Shown: positions 8,431 through 17,884, counted from the first letter of the stretch. The stretch is DNA of 59,695 nucleotides from JBGCEZ01 sp045106735 (GCA_045106735.1 JBGCEZ010000099.1:1-59695); one strand, 5' to 3'. Program-made: numbers and translations. Notes: generated from the letters alone by a model not told the origin.

Positions 8431-10401
8431 GTGCCACAGACGCTTGCCCGCATCACCCCCTTGATTACGGTTGACGAGCGCATCGTCTATCGCATGAAAG
8501 CGGTCGGTCCCGGCAGTGTTTCGCCGTCGGCCGACGGCCCCCACGCGGAAGTCGCCGGCCGCATCGACGGCGCCGTGACCGTGGCGGTGCCGCTTCACGC
8601 ACGCTCGCTCCCGCCATCGCCATCCAGTTCCGCGTCCGATGCTCCGCCCGGCTCGCCGTCCAAGTCGCCGTCCAAGTCGCCGGCGGAAGGACGCCGATCC
8701 CGGGCGACGGCCAAGGATGTGAGCGCCGAGCCGGGTTCGCTGGGCGATCTGGATGCTGATCCCGCGACCGGCGCCGCGCGCGATGGCGCACCTGTCCCCT
8801 CGCTCGGGCCCGTGGACCAGGCCGCCGTCCGCACGATCGCCCGCGCCGCAGCCGGACATCTGACGTTTGGGCAGCGTCTGGGACGGCTCGCTCGCGGGTT
8901 GGCTGGCGGGTTGGCCGGCGGGCCGGCCGGTCGCGACGGAACCGATCGGTCCGAGGCGTCCGACCTTCGGGTCGGGTGGATCGTGCCCCAGACCATTGGC
9001 ACCGGCAAAGCGAACGATCCGCGGCTCGCCGCGGCCGAAGCGATCGGGCTGGAAGGCACCGGTGCCGCTCCGATCGACGTTCGGGTGCCGGCGGGTGCGG
9101 GCGATGCCGCCGACAACACGGTGCTTCAGCGGGTGCGTTCGTGGACGGTCGAACGCTTCGATCCGCGGCAGCTCGAGATTTCCGTCCACACGTCCATCGT
9201 TCGGGGCCGGGTCGAGGCCGACGCCGAGACTCCCGCACGGGCGACGGGTTCGGTGGCCGGTCCGGCGAAAGGTTCGTCCGCGCCCGAAGCACCGCGCACG
9301 CGCGACGATCGGCTGTGCGTTGAGGTCCGGGTCGGCCGGCGCTCCGGCCCTGGCGATTCACGGAAGGCCGACCACGGCTGGGCCGTGACCCGGGTGGCCG
9401 TGGACTGGCCGTCCCGCCGGCATGATCCGGTTGGTACCGCACGTCTTCGGGTGGCCGGGCGCACCACGCCCTCGGCCGGTGAACCACCGCTGGGGTTGCT
9501 CAAGCAGGCGGCGAGCCGGTCCGACGAGCGCGCGGGGGCGCGGTCCGTCGTCTGGCGGCCGGAACCCAAGCGGCTGCGCCGGGATCCCTCCACTGGCATG
9601 GCCACGGCCACGATCATGCTGCCGCTCGACGCGTTCGGGGAGACGTTCGGGGAGACGTGCGGCGAGACGTTCGATGGGGCATTCGGCCATGCCTTCGACC
9701 AGACATCCAATGCGGCCGCCGCCCACGATCCGCCGGTCCCGCGCGTGGCGATGGAGCTTGTGCCGGTTGAGCTTGAGGATCGTTGCGTCAGCGGAGCGTC
9801 CTTCCGGGCCATCGATGCCGCCGGCCGGACGCTCCCCCGCAGCATCGTCCGTCACCGCAGCACCGTGGACATCGAGTTCGGGATCGACTTGCCGGCCGTG
9901 GCCCGCGATCGTCCGCTGCCGGTGCGCCGGCGGCTGTCGCTCGAGGGCCTCGTTCCCAGCGGCGACATGCTCGCCCGCATCGACCACGCCCTGGCCGGCG
10001 CCGGCATGCACCTGGACCACCGCGACGTGGTCGTCACCGGGGCCACGGGCCGGAAGCGCTCGCTGGCCAGCAACGCCCGCGAAGCCACCGCATCGGTCAT
10101 CGCCCGAGATGCGTTCCGGCACTTGGCACCGTGCGAGCGACTGAGTGTCGTCGGCCAAGGCATGTGGACGGTCGCCGACTTCACGACGCGCGACGTGCGC
10201 GTGGAAGTCATCGTCGAGGCCGCGAATTCGGCCCCCGTGCGGTCCGCCGCCCCGGTCGCCGATCGCACCGCGCCGCTGCAGCGGCTGGCCGTCGTTCTGG
10301 AAGCCCGTCATCCCGATCCCGAAGCCACCGGCCGGGCGCTCGAAGCGATCATCGAGACGGTGCACGATCGACTGGCCGGCACCGCGGGCGGCACGTCATG
10401 A
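8431..10401 (+). CDS. uncharacterised protein, first gene of a three-gene coupled module
   Basis: I do not recognise the family. The 656-residue product has no signal peptide or clear membrane helix and is likely cytoplasmic. GTG at 8431 is used, with gggag ten bases upstream; ATG 8494 is an alternative. It has a compact N-terminal segment (ITPLITVDERIVYRMKAVG), a disordered stretch near residues 60-120, and several beta-rich parts such as SWTVERFDPRQLEISVHTSI and LCVEVRVGRRSGP. A repeat-derived patch near residues 405-425 reads FGETFGETCGETF. The last ~120 residues (from about GLVPSGDMLARIDHALAGAG) look like a folded alpha/beta domain. The stop overlaps the next start by four bases (ATGA), which strongly suggests joint production with the next two proteins, perhaps as a membrane-attached complex. 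Confidence 0.65.
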   Translation: MPQTLARITPLITVDERIVYRMKAVGPGSVSPSADGPHAEVAGRIDGAVTVAVPLHARSLPPSPSSSASDAPPGSPSKSPSKSPAEGRRSRATAKDVSAEPGSLGDLDADPATGAARDGAPVPSLGPVDQAAVRTIARAAAGHLTFGQRLGRLARGLAGGLAGGPAGRDGTDRSEASDLRVGWIVPQTIGTGKANDPRLAAAEAIGLEGTGAAPIDVRVPAGAGDAADNTVLQRVRSWTVERFDPRQLEISVHTSIVRGRVEADAETPARATGSVAGPAKGSSAPEAPRTRDDRLCVEVRVGRRSGPGDSRKADHGWAVTRVAVDWPSRRHDPVGTARLRVAGRTTPSAGEPPLGLLKQAASRSDERAGARSVVWRPEPKRLRRDPSTGMATATIMLPLDAFGETFGETCGETFDGAFGHAFDQTSNAAAAHDPPVPRVAMELVPVELEDRCVSGASFRAIDAAGRTLPRSIVRHRSTVDIEFGIDLPAVARDRPLPVRRRLSLEGLVPSGDMLARIDHALAGAGMHLDHRDVVVTGATGRKRSLASNAREATASVIARDAFRHLAPCERLSVVGQGMWTVADFTTRDVRVEVIVEAANSAPVRSAAPVADRTAPLQRLAVVLEARHPDPEATGRALEAIIETVHDRLAGTAGGTS

Positions 10402-12827
10402 GCCGGCCTGGATCCACGCCGTCGGCCGCGGCCACCTACGTCGCCCATCCGCAGTTGGACGGGCTGCGACGTTCGTCGCTCAGTGGGCGGCCGTTGGCGC
10501 CCGAGGACGTCGTCGTCTGCCACCACACCGGAGGACTGCTGGGACAAGATGAAGCAGCGCCGGGCGACGACACGCTTGAGTTCGTGCCGCCGATTGAACG
10601 CACCTCCGTGATGCGGCTGGCCCTGGGACGGGGCCGGGGAGCTGGCCAGAACGGGGGACTCCACGCCGGCCAGCCCGCCAGCCAGCCCGGTGGCCAGCCC
10701 ATCAGCCAGACTGGCGGCCAGAACGCCGAGGCGATTCCGACGGGGCTCCACCATCCGGAGCAGTTGCACGATGCCAGTGTGCCGCTGCGGCCACTGACGG
10801 TGGGCGCGGGATTGCTCGCGCTCAGCGGTGCGGCCAGGTTCGCCGCCGCCCGATGGCTCGACGGCTCCAGCGACGATGCGGTTCGGGCGATGCTTTCGGT
10901 CGCCGACGCCGCGAGCCCGGGGCTGGCCATCGTCGGACTGGCCTGCATCGGCGGGTCCATCCTGCGGCACGTCGCCGGCCGGTGGCCGGAGCGCGCGGTC
11001 GCCGCCATGCCGCCCTTTCTCCCGGCCGCGATCGACGTCAACCTGGACGAAGACATCCGCGTGAGCTTTGACTTTGACGCCGGGGCGGCCACGCCACGCA
11101 TCACCGCGCACGCCCTGAAAATGAGCGTCGGCGCGACGCCCGACCGGCTGGTGGGGCGCAGCGTCTCGGCCTGGTTCGGGGGTGGGACGCGCGGTGCGGC
11201 CCGGGCGGATGCGGCGGTGTGGGATGCGGGCTACTTGGTGGTTGATGGCCCGCCCCCGGGTCGTTTGCTGGCGGGTTGGGATCTGAAGCCGGCCCATGGC
11301 ATGCGCTTGCTGGTGACGCCGCCGGCCCGCACCCTGTCGGCCGGAACGTCCTCTTCGGCAACGGGACGTCCCAGCGTCGACCGGTTCAACGGAGCATTGC
11401 GGGTGGCCATCGGGCCGGTGCTCGGGTGCGACGTGGCCCTTGGCCGAGCGACTGGGTCGACCCGTGAAGGCGGTCGGGCGGCCGGCGCGGGAATGGGACG
11501 GGCATCGAGCGCCGTTGCGGACTCCGGTGATACGACAGCCCTCGCAACGGCCGAGCGCCAGGCCGCGGGCGCCGCCAGCGATTCGAGCCATGGGGTGACC
11601 AGCCCAGTTGCCGGCCCCGGATCCCCCGCGCCCGCCAAGGTGTCCGGGCCGCCGCTGACGATCACCATGAGCCGCGATCCCGACGACCCGTTGACCATCG
11701 AGTTCACGGTCCGCATGAGCGGCTTGGCCGGAACCGCCGACCGAGCCGCGTCGGGCACTGGCGTGGCTCCGCAGACCGCCGGGACGTTCCGGGTCGACAT
11801 CGGTGGAGCCCACGTCCACGACGTATCCGATGATGGCCGCCGGACCAACGTCTCGGGAACCGCGACCCGGGTGACGTGGACGCTGCCGACAGGATCGGGC
11901 CCGGCGCGCTGGAGCCGGCGCATCACCCTGGCTGCGCCGCCACGCGGGACGCCGGCCCACGTGGTGACGCTGGATGGTCGCGCCCAACTCAGTACCACCG
12001 GAGCGCTCGCCTGTGGATGGGCGAGCAAGCCCGGGGCGATCACGCTGGTGCGACCTGATGGTCGCCGGCGTTCGGCCGCGGGTGAAGTGCGAATCAAACG
12101 AACCTCGCGCGTGGTGGCGAACATCAGTGCACGAGTCGGCGACCTGACGCCCACCGCGGCCACATCGGCCCGGCGGCTGGATGGTCCCCGTGGCAGTTTG
12201 CCGGGGCCGACCGCAGCGACGATCGAACGCGCCGTCGAACGGGAGATGGGCCGCGATGCCGCGAACGCGGAAGCGGCGCCCCACTGGGTGTGTTTGGTCG
12301 ATCGTGGCGTGACCGCACGCACCGGTCGGTCGAGTGATCCGCTGGCCGTCCGCCAAGTGGACCTGCAGTTCCGCGTGTACAGCCGGCATATTCAGAGTGC
12401 GCCGGCGGATTTGATCGTCATGGTCGCGGCCAACGGCCGAACCGCCGTGCCGCGCGTCGTGGTCACGGTGGATCCGCAGCTTCGGCGCGGTGCGGTTCAA
12501 CCGTCGCCGGCCCTGTGTGCCTCGATCGAACGGTTGGTTTCGATCATCGAGTCGAGTATCCAGCGAGCGGGATCCGTCGACCCGGCCCAGGCACGGTTCA
12601 ATCGTCAGCTCACCGAACTTGAGGTGCTGACCGGCGAAGTCACGAGCGATCCGGCCGAACGGCAGCGACTGCTCGACTCGATCGCCGCGATTCGCGGCCG
12701 AACGGACGCGGCGGTTCCGCTGGACGCGAGCGCAGGGCGCGCAGCGGATGCAGCTGGTTCCGCCGATGCCACCGATGCCTCCGATGCATCAGGCTCAGCC
12801 GACGCGAAACGGGAGTCCACTCCATGA
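10398..12827 (+). CDS. uncharacterised membrane protein, second gene of the coupled module
   Basis: The family is not recognised. The product is 809 residues, from an ATG overlapping the previous stop. Residues ~1-130 contain a Gln/Gly/Pro-rich repeat (SQPGGQPISQTGGQ). Two hydrophobic segments lie at about residues 130-190 (AGLLALSGAARFAAARWL, and GLAIVGLACIGGSILRHVAG). A long beta-rich region follows, with phrases typical of an extracytoplasmic Ig-like or sandwich fold: IDVNLDEDIRVSFDFDAGA, LTIEFTVRMSGLAG, ISARVGDLTP. Near the C-terminus PADLIVMVAANGRTAVPRVV is followed by a helical stretch, SIIESSIQRAGSVDPAQARF. It may be a membrane-anchored protein whose bulk faces outward or inward; orientation is unclear. 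Coupling on both sides points to one complex with its neighbours. Confidence 0.65.
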   Translation: MSRPGSTPSAAATYVAHPQLDGLRRSSLSGRPLAPEDVVVCHHTGGLLGQDEAAPGDDTLEFVPPIERTSVMRLALGRGRGAGQNGGLHAGQPASQPGGQPISQTGGQNAEAIPTGLHHPEQLHDASVPLRPLTVGAGLLALSGAARFAAARWLDGSSDDAVRAMLSVADAASPGLAIVGLACIGGSILRHVAGRWPERAVAAMPPFLPAAIDVNLDEDIRVSFDFDAGAATPRITAHALKMSVGATPDRLVGRSVSAWFGGGTRGAARADAAVWDAGYLVVDGPPPGRLLAGWDLKPAHGMRLLVTPPARTLSAGTSSSATGRPSVDRFNGALRVAIGPVLGCDVALGRATGSTREGGRAAGAGMGRASSAVADSGDTTALATAERQAAGAASDSSHGVTSPVAGPGSPAPAKVSGPPLTITMSRDPDDPLTIEFTVRMSGLAGTADRAASGTGVAPQTAGTFRVDIGGAHVHDVSDDGRRTNVSGTATRVTWTLPTGSGPARWSRRITLAAPPRGTPAHVVTLDGRAQLSTTGALACGWASKPGAITLVRPDGRRRSAAGEVRIKRTSRVVANISARVGDLTPTAATSARRLDGPRGSLPGPTAATIERAVEREMGRDAANAEAAPHWVCLVDRGVTARTGRSSDPLAVRQVDLQFRVYSRHIQSAPADLIVMVAANGRTAVPRVVVTVDPQLRRGAVQPSPALCASIERLVSIIESSIQRAGSVDPAQARFNRQLTELEVLTGEVTSDPAERQRLLDSIAAIRGRTDAAVPLDASAGRAADAAGSADATDASDASGSADAKRESTP

Positions 12828-13678
12828 GCGGCGTCGGACTCGAACCGGTTCGCCGGTGCCATCGTTGCGGAGAAGCAGTGCAGCCGCGGCCTCGTGCGTC
12901 CGCGCGGTCGCGCTGGCGCAGCACACGTCGACTGCGCCAGCAAGCGCGGACCCCCTCCTCGCCGATGTTTGCCGTGCGCGATGCCGGGCTGCGCCGAGTG
13001 GAAGTACGCGATGGTGAACCCTTGGGCTGGTCGCAGGTCATCCGCATGCTTGCGGCGGCGGCCGTCGGGATCTGGCTGCTGACCGTGGTCTGGTCCGGTG
13101 TGCGCGAGGCGCAGGCGAATGCGGACGACGCGGCGCGGCCGCAATCAGCCGCCTGGCCCGCGGTGGCGGCGGCCGAAGACGCCGAGGCGGCCGCGCGGCG
13201 GGCAGCGGAGTCCAATGCCGGACGTCCGCGGACCGGCCCGACGATGCGGGACGAGTTTGCGGTCCGGATGGACGTGGCCCAGCGGGCGGCCACGCCGTAC
13301 TTGGCGACCGGGGCACGATCGCTCGATCGAATGGCATCCCACCGTGCCGGGTTTGGCCTGTTGGCCGCGGCGGCAGTCTTCCTCGGCGTGCTGGCCGGCC
13401 GGCCGATCGCCGGGGGCCGCGATCGCCGGGCGCTCACCCGGGCGCTCGCCGCCCAACGCGTGCGCCGTGTGCCGATTCGGGTGCCGACATGCGGAACGTG
13501 TGCTGCGTCTCGGCACGCGTGGCCGGCCCCGGGAGCCGGTTTGCCCGGCGTGGTGCGGGTGGTGCCTCTGGATCCGCGAACCTTGGACGCACCGGCGGAG
13601 TATGCCGGCGGAGCGTTGCAAAAGCGCGGGAATCGCGCGGCAATCGACCCCGTTGCGACCGACGGGGGCGGCGGGTGA
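12824..13678 (+). CDS. uncharacterised two-helix membrane protein, third gene of the coupled module
   Basis: The 284-residue product starts at an ATG overlapping the previous stop (ATGA). A single CHRCGEA knuckle occurs near residue 12 and CGTCAA near residue 222; together they could bind one metal, but this is speculative. Two membrane helices are clear: about residues 71-91 (IRMLAAAAVGIWLLTVVWSG) and 175-192 (GFGLLAAAAVFLGVLAG). They are separated by an Ala-rich helical region of ~85 residues that would be exposed on the far side of the membrane. N- and C-termini would then face the same side, with Arg-rich flanks on the cytoplasmic side by the positive-inside rule. Function is unknown. The rmuC gene starts 61 bases later. 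Confidence 0.6.
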   Translation: MSGVGLEPVRRCHRCGEAVQPRPRASARSRWRSTRRLRQQARTPSSPMFAVRDAGLRRVEVRDGEPLGWSQVIRMLAAAAVGIWLLTVVWSGVREAQANADDAARPQSAAWPAVAAAEDAEAAARRAAESNAGRPRTGPTMRDEFAVRMDVAQRAATPYLATGARSLDRMASHRAGFGLLAAAAVFLGVLAGRPIAGGRDRRALTRALAAQRVRRVPIRVPTCGTCAASRHAWPAPGAGLPGVVRVVPLDPRTLDAPAEYAGGALQKRGNRAAIDPVATDGGGG

Positions 13679-13739
13679 CTGACACCCAGTTGTCAGTCGT
13701 CTTCGGCGCGGGAAGCGGGGCCGACGTAGGCTCACGGCC

Positions 13740-15524
13740 ATGTCCGCAGCGGTCTCTCCATTCATGATTGCGTCGGCCGAACTGTGCCCCGGTTGGGCAT
13801 CCAGTTGGCCGACGGTCCTCGCCCCGGATACGGGGATTGTTCCGGTCGCCGCGCTGGCGGCCGGCGCGACAATGGACCCGGCCGTGGGATGGGCGTTGGT
13901 CGCATTGGGCGGGGCCATCGTCGGGGGCGTGATGGCGGGCGTGCTTGTGGCCGCTTCGGCGCGGGCGCGGCGGGCCGCCGACTGCAGCCAACTTGAGGTC
14001 CGGGTGGCCGAGGCGGAAGCGGCGGCGGCGGCGGCCAGTGATCGTTTGGCGCGGGCGGAATCAACGTCGGCCGACGCAATCGCGGCGTATCGGTCGCAGA
14101 CGACGGACTTGGAACGGGCGTTGTCCGAACGTCGCCAGGAGGCCGAATCGGCGACCCGCGACCTGGTCCGCGCGGAAGAGGAATTGACGCATCGCCGGGA
14201 GCGAGAAGCTGAGTTGTTGGCCGATCGCGCGCGGGAGCACGAACTCCGCGAGTCGGTCGTCCGGCAGGCCGAAGAGCGGTTGGCCGCGACATTCGGGGCG
14301 ACGGGGCGCGCCGCGCTGGAAGCAAACAACCGGCAGTTTCTGGAACTGGCTCGGTCGGCCTTTGAACAGCTTGCCGGCGAAGCCCGGGGCGATGTGGCGC
14401 GCCGGGCTCAGGCCGTCGACGAGATGATTCGACCGGTCCGCGAGCTCCTGGAGCAGCAGCGCACGGCGGTGGCCGAGCTCGAACAGAAACGCGAAGCGGC
14501 GTATGCGTCGATGACCACACAGATGCGGCAGATTGCCGATGCCCATACGCGGCTCGGGGCGGAGACCGGCCGATTGGTGACCGCCCTTCGCCGGCCCGAA
14601 CAGCGCGGCCGATGGGGCGAAATGCAGCTTCGCAATGCCGTCGAACTCGCCGGCATGGTGGAGCACTGCGATTTTTCCGAGCAGCCGGCCACGGACGACC
14701 AGGACACGCGCGATCGACCCGACATGATCGTCCGGTTGCCCGGGGACGGCGTGATCGTGGTGGATGCGAAGGTCGCTCTGGACGCGTACTTGGACGCGAT
14801 CGAGCCGGATGCCGACCGAGCCGCGTGCCTGGAGCGACACGCCCAGCAAGTCGAGGCCCACTGGCGGCGGTTGGCCAGCAAGGCCTACTGGAAGCAGTTT
14901 GAGCGCACCCCGCAGATGGTGGTGATGTTCATGCCGCTGGAGTCAGCCCTGGTGGCGGCCCTGGAGCGGCGGCCCGACTTGCACGCCGACGCCATGAACG
15001 CCCACGTGCTGATCGCCACGCCCACGCTGCTCATCGCCCTGCTTCGGGCCGCCGGCCATGGCTGGCAGCACGAGGCCCTGGCCCACAACACGCGCGAGGT
15101 CGCGGCGACTGGCCGCAAGCTCTACGAGCGGCTCGGAACCTTCGCCGGTCATCTGGGCCGCGTCGGCGAGCGACTGCGCACGGCGACCGAGGCCTACAAC
15201 CGAAGTGTCGGCTCGCTCGAACGGAGCATCGTGCCCGCCGCCCGGCAGCTCAAGGACTTGTCCGTCGTGGGGCCACAGGAAGCGGATCTGCCCGGCCCGC
15301 CGTTGGTCGACGTCGAACCGCGCCGCATCGTGGCCGCGGAACTGACCACAGATCTGGCCGCAGATCTGGCCGCAGATCTGACCGCAGATCTGACCGCAGA
15401 ACTGACCGCGGAACCGGCCACAGATCTGGCCGTGGACGCGGGGGTTGATGCGGCGGTGGACGCGGTCGGGGACGTGGCGCTGGCGGACGACGACGCGGCC
15501 GAGCGCTCGCCCGCGCCCGAGTAA
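13740..15524 (+). CDS. rmuC: RmuC-domain DNA recombination-limiting protein
   Basis: RmuC proteins are membrane-anchored, coiled-coil, nuclease-fold proteins that limit DNA inversion at short repeats in E. coli. Seen here: a membrane helix at about residues 49-72 (GWALVALGGAIVGGVMAGV), a long Ala/Glu/Arg-rich coiled coil from ~80 to 280, and the RmuC domain with RRPEQRGRWGEMQLRNAVELAGM, PDMIVRLPGDGVIVVDAKVA and MVVMFMPLESALVAALER. The phrase LIATPTLLIALLRAAGHGWQ is typical of the family. The D..VDAK core supports a PD-(D/E)XK-like site. The C-terminal ~75 residues are an acidic repeat (TDLAADL units) encoded by 12-bp repeats at about 15343-15432. The start at ATG 13740 leaves a 45-residue lead before the helix; a later start is possible. 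Confidence 0.85.
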   Translation: MSAAVSPFMIASAELCPGWASSWPTVLAPDTGIVPVAALAAGATMDPAVGWALVALGGAIVGGVMAGVLVAASARARRAADCSQLEVRVAEAEAAAAAASDRLARAESTSADAIAAYRSQTTDLERALSERRQEAESATRDLVRAEEELTHRREREAELLADRAREHELRESVVRQAEERLAATFGATGRAALEANNRQFLELARSAFEQLAGEARGDVARRAQAVDEMIRPVRELLEQQRTAVAELEQKREAAYASMTTQMRQIADAHTRLGAETGRLVTALRRPEQRGRWGEMQLRNAVELAGMVEHCDFSEQPATDDQDTRDRPDMIVRLPGDGVIVVDAKVALDAYLDAIEPDADRAACLERHAQQVEAHWRRLASKAYWKQFERTPQMVVMFMPLESALVAALERRPDLHADAMNAHVLIATPTLLIALLRAAGHGWQHEALAHNTREVAATGRKLYERLGTFAGHLGRVGERLRTATEAYNRSVGSLERSIVPAARQLKDLSVVGPQEADLPGPPLVDVEPRRIVAAELTTDLAADLAADLTADLTAELTAEPATDLAVDAGVDAAVDAVGDVALADDDAAERSPAPE

Positions 15525-15940
15525 GCCGCGTCTCCGAGGCCGGGATGTGGCCCGCGTCGATCGTGGCGTCCCGCTTCGTTGGCCGGCCCAGCTGGCTCGC
15601 TGGGCCACCCGTCCCGTTCGGCCGCGTTCTCCATCGGCGTTGGCCGATCATCCGCGTGCCAGTCCGCGTGCCCATCCGCGTGCCGGTCCGCCTGCCAGTC
15701 CGCGTGCCCATGCTCATCCGCGTGCCCTCAACTGGTGCATCCAATCGCCCCCGATCGGCGATCAATCGGTACCGTTGCCCGAAGTTGGTGACTCGGATGT
15801 GGCGCGCCCACGGCACGCCGCGTTCGGTGGTTTTGCCCCGTGCCTTGAGCGGCCTTCCGTGGCCTTCCCCGGCCCGTGCCCACGACTCGTCCCTCGCCCT
15901 GCCGCCCCGCCCAACCCGCGGGCGAACTTGGAGTTCCGAC
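15525..15940. other. intergenic with 12-bp repeats, no gene seen
   Basis: This 416-bp stretch lies between rmuC and the barrel-protein gene. The part from about 15651 to 15732 is a degenerate 12-bp tandem repeat (units like ccgcgtgcccat and ccgcgtgccagt). The reading frame of the next gene stays open across it, but the repeat and lack of a plausible start argue against it being coding. A promoter for the next gene may lie near 15770-15930; none was recognised. Confidence 0.5.
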
Positions 15941-16924
15941 ATGACGTTCCGACGCAACGTTTCCCGCCCCGGCGGTTCGGCCATTGGTGTGACGGCCGGT
16001 CAATCCACCGGCGTGGCCGCTGGCCTGGCCGCGGCGTTCGCGGTCGGGCTTGCCGCCCCCGCGCTGGGACAAGAAGGCGGCCCGCCGTCGGGCGTCACCG
16101 GCGAGTCGGAGTCCGGCGGCCTCTCGTTCACGTTCAACGCGGCCGCGAGCACGTTTCTGGATGCGGATCTCGGGCCCGGTGAAGTGGGCCGGAGCTTCTT
16201 CGACTCGGGGCTCGCGGTCACGTTTTCCCCGTCGGATCGCTGGCGGCTGACCGTCGACCTGAGCGGGAGCTGGGGCGAGTACGACTTCAGCCGCCAGACC
16301 TTCGCCGGGGCTGGCACCGACGATCTGGTGACCGACGTGTACGAGGCGGGCATCGGGCTGCGGGCGTTGCACTTTGTGTCCCGCGACTTTGGCTGGGTCT
16401 TCGGCGCGTCGGTCCGAAGCTCCGGCGATCCGGACATTGACTTTGACGACGGGCTCGTCGGCAGCGGCTTTGTGGCCGCCCGCTGGCAGCGAAGCCGTGA
16501 ATTTGCCTGGTCGCTGGGCGTTTTGGTTAGCAGCCAGCTCGAAGACGACGTTCGGGTCATTCCGTTCATCGGCGTGGACTGGGACATCAACGATCGGCTC
16601 AGCCTGAATTCGTCTGGGCCCGGCGCCCGGCTGGGCTACGAAGTCTCCGAAGACGTCACCGCGTTCTTGGGCTTCAACTTCGACTCTGGCGACTACCGTC
16701 TGGCCGACGATTCGCCGGTGGCCGGCGGCGTCCTGCGCGACGATCGGCTGGCCGTCGAGCTCGGCCTGCGTTTTCAGCCGAATGCGGGCACCACGATCGA
16801 GCTCGCCGCCGGCGTCCTGGCCTACAACGACATTGAGGTTCTGGATGCCGACGGCATCGAGGTCTTTCAGGACGAAGCGGATCCGTCGGCGATGTTCCGC
16901 CTGAGCCTTTCCGTCGACTTCTGA
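15941..16924 (+). CDS. outer-membrane beta-barrel-like exported protein
   Basis: The 327-residue product has a signal peptide (hydrophobic GVAAGLAAAFAVGLAAPALG, with probable cleavage after ALG-Q). The mature part is a run of alternating amphipathic beta strands rich in aromatic and charged residues, for example LRALHFVSRDFGWVFGASVR, GFVAARWQRSREFAWSLGV and RVIPFIGVDWDIND. It ends MFRLSLSVDF, with the C-terminal Phe typical of BAM-inserted barrels. DUF-type outer-membrane proteins with this look are common in planctomycetes. Ligand or transport role cannot be inferred. The start was set at ATG 15941 because the signal peptide begins shortly after it and upstream in-frame sequence is repeat-derived. 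Confidence 0.7.
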   Translation: MTFRRNVSRPGGSAIGVTAGQSTGVAAGLAAAFAVGLAAPALGQEGGPPSGVTGESESGGLSFTFNAAASTFLDADLGPGEVGRSFFDSGLAVTFSPSDRWRLTVDLSGSWGEYDFSRQTFAGAGTDDLVTDVYEAGIGLRALHFVSRDFGWVFGASVRSSGDPDIDFDDGLVGSGFVAARWQRSREFAWSLGVLVSSQLEDDVRVIPFIGVDWDINDRLSLNSSGPGARLGYEVSEDVTAFLGFNFDSGDYRLADDSPVAGGVLRDDRLAVELGLRFQPNAGTTIELAAGVLAYNDIEVLDADGIEVFQDEADPSAMFRLSLSVDF

Positions 16925-17061
16925 TTCGGGTGATCGGGTGATCGGATGACGATCCGCGCCTCCCCCTCCGCGCTGGTGCCTCGCCCGAGCCTCCGCTCAG
17001 CTCCTGACCCAGTCCCGCTCCCGCTCCCGCCCTCGCCTTCCCCCCGCTCCGAGCCCGCTCC

Positions 17062-17658
17062 ATGCCCACCGTTGCCGTCGTCTACCACAGTGCATTCGGA
17101 CACACCGAGGTGATTGCCAAGGCGGTGGCCGAGGGGGCGGGATCCGTCGACGGCGTCACGGCCCGGCTCTACACCTGCGACGAAGCGATCGCGGCCCTGG
17201 GTGAACTCGATGCGGTCGAGGCGATGGTCTTTGGCTGTCCGACGTACATGGGCGGGCCGTCGGCCGACTTCAAGCGCTTCATCGACGCCAGCGGCTCGCG
17301 CTGGGGTGAGCATGTCTGGCGGGACAAGCTGGCCGGCGGGTTCACCAACAGCGGCAGCTACAGCGGGGACAAGCTCGCGACGCTCCAGGCCTTCAGCGTC
17401 TACGCGGCCCAGCAGGGCATGGTCTGGGTCGGGCAGGTCGAGATGCCGGCCGGCGACGCGGGCGGCAACCACGGGGCCGCGCCCGAAGCCATCAACCGCA
17501 TGGGCAGCTTCCTGGGCGTGATGGCCCAGTCCGACAGCGTGGCCCCCGAGATCAGCCCGCCCAGCGGCGACCGCGAAACGGCCCGTCGCTTCGGGCGGCG
17601 GATGGCCCTGGCCGCCATTCGTTGGGGCGGCGGGCGACTGGCGGCCGACGAAATCTGA
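17062..17658 (+). CDS. flavodoxin-family / WrbA-like NAD(P)H:quinone oxidoreductase
   Basis: The 198-residue product has a flavodoxin fold. The FMN phosphate loop is near the N-terminus (VVYHSAFGHTEVIAKAVAEG), followed by AMVFGCPTYMGGPSADFKRF, which matches the WrbA-type FMN pocket, and GGFTNSGSYSGDKLATLQAF. WrbA-like proteins carry out two-electron reduction of quinones in the cytoplasm and protect against redox cycling. The typical C-terminal GGERQ-type motif of classical WrbA is not obvious, so a broader flavodoxin/NADPH-dependent FMN reductase name is safer. A strong intrinsic terminator follows about 90 bases after the stop. Confidence 0.85.
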   Translation: MPTVAVVYHSAFGHTEVIAKAVAEGAGSVDGVTARLYTCDEAIAALGELDAVEAMVFGCPTYMGGPSADFKRFIDASGSRWGEHVWRDKLAGGFTNSGSYSGDKLATLQAFSVYAAQQGMVWVGQVEMPAGDAGGNHGAAPEAINRMGSFLGVMAQSDSVAPEISPPSGDRETARRFGRRMALAAIRWGGGRLAADEI

Positions 17659-17749
17659 TCCTCTCGTATCAATGACGATCTGAGGAGATCGGACGCCGGC
17701 TCGGCTCCAAACGTCGCCCGGCCTCGAATCCAACGAAAATCGACCCTGG

Positions 17750-17771
17750 CGCCGCGTGAGCGGCGTTTTTT
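17750..17771 (+). terminator. intrinsic terminator after the flavodoxin gene
   Basis: A perfect 6-bp stem (cgccgc / gcggcg) with a 4-nt gtga loop is followed directly by six T. It isolates the flavodoxin gene from the slipin unit, whose putative promoter begins only 17 bases later. Confidence 0.8.
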
Positions 17772-17787
17772 CGTGGTCCGGCCAGTT

Positions 17788-17804
17788 CTGGCACGGCCGT
17801 TGTT
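17788..17804 (+). promoter_or_regulatory. sigma-54 (RpoN) type promoter
   Basis: The site reads CTGGCACG, four bases, then TTGTT. It matches the RpoN consensus YTGGCACG-N4-TTGCW at all positions except the -12 C, which is T here. The -24 GG and -12 elements have the required 10-base spacing. It lies just after a terminator and upstream of a structured, gene-free stretch leading to the slipin gene. Predicted transcription start is about 17815. Sigma-54 promoters need an enhancer-binding activator; RtcR is the known activator of RNA-repair operons, but its site was not identified here. Confidence 0.6.
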
Positions 17805-17838
17805 TTCCTGTTGGGAGCATCGAGATCGGCTCGATGGT

Positions 17839-17884
17839 CCGGACCCGGGTGACGCGGCGCTCCCACCGCCCTCTCCGGGTCCGG
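17839..17884 (+). ncRNA. 10-bp perfect stem-loop at the start of the putative slipin leader RNA
   Basis: The arms ccggacccgg (17839-17848) and ccgggtccgg (17875-17884) are exact inverted complements with a 26-nt loop. The hairpin would begin ~25 bases after the predicted sigma-54 start. It has no T-tract, so it is not a terminator. It could be a folded domain of a small RNA; the function is unknown. Confidence 0.35.
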
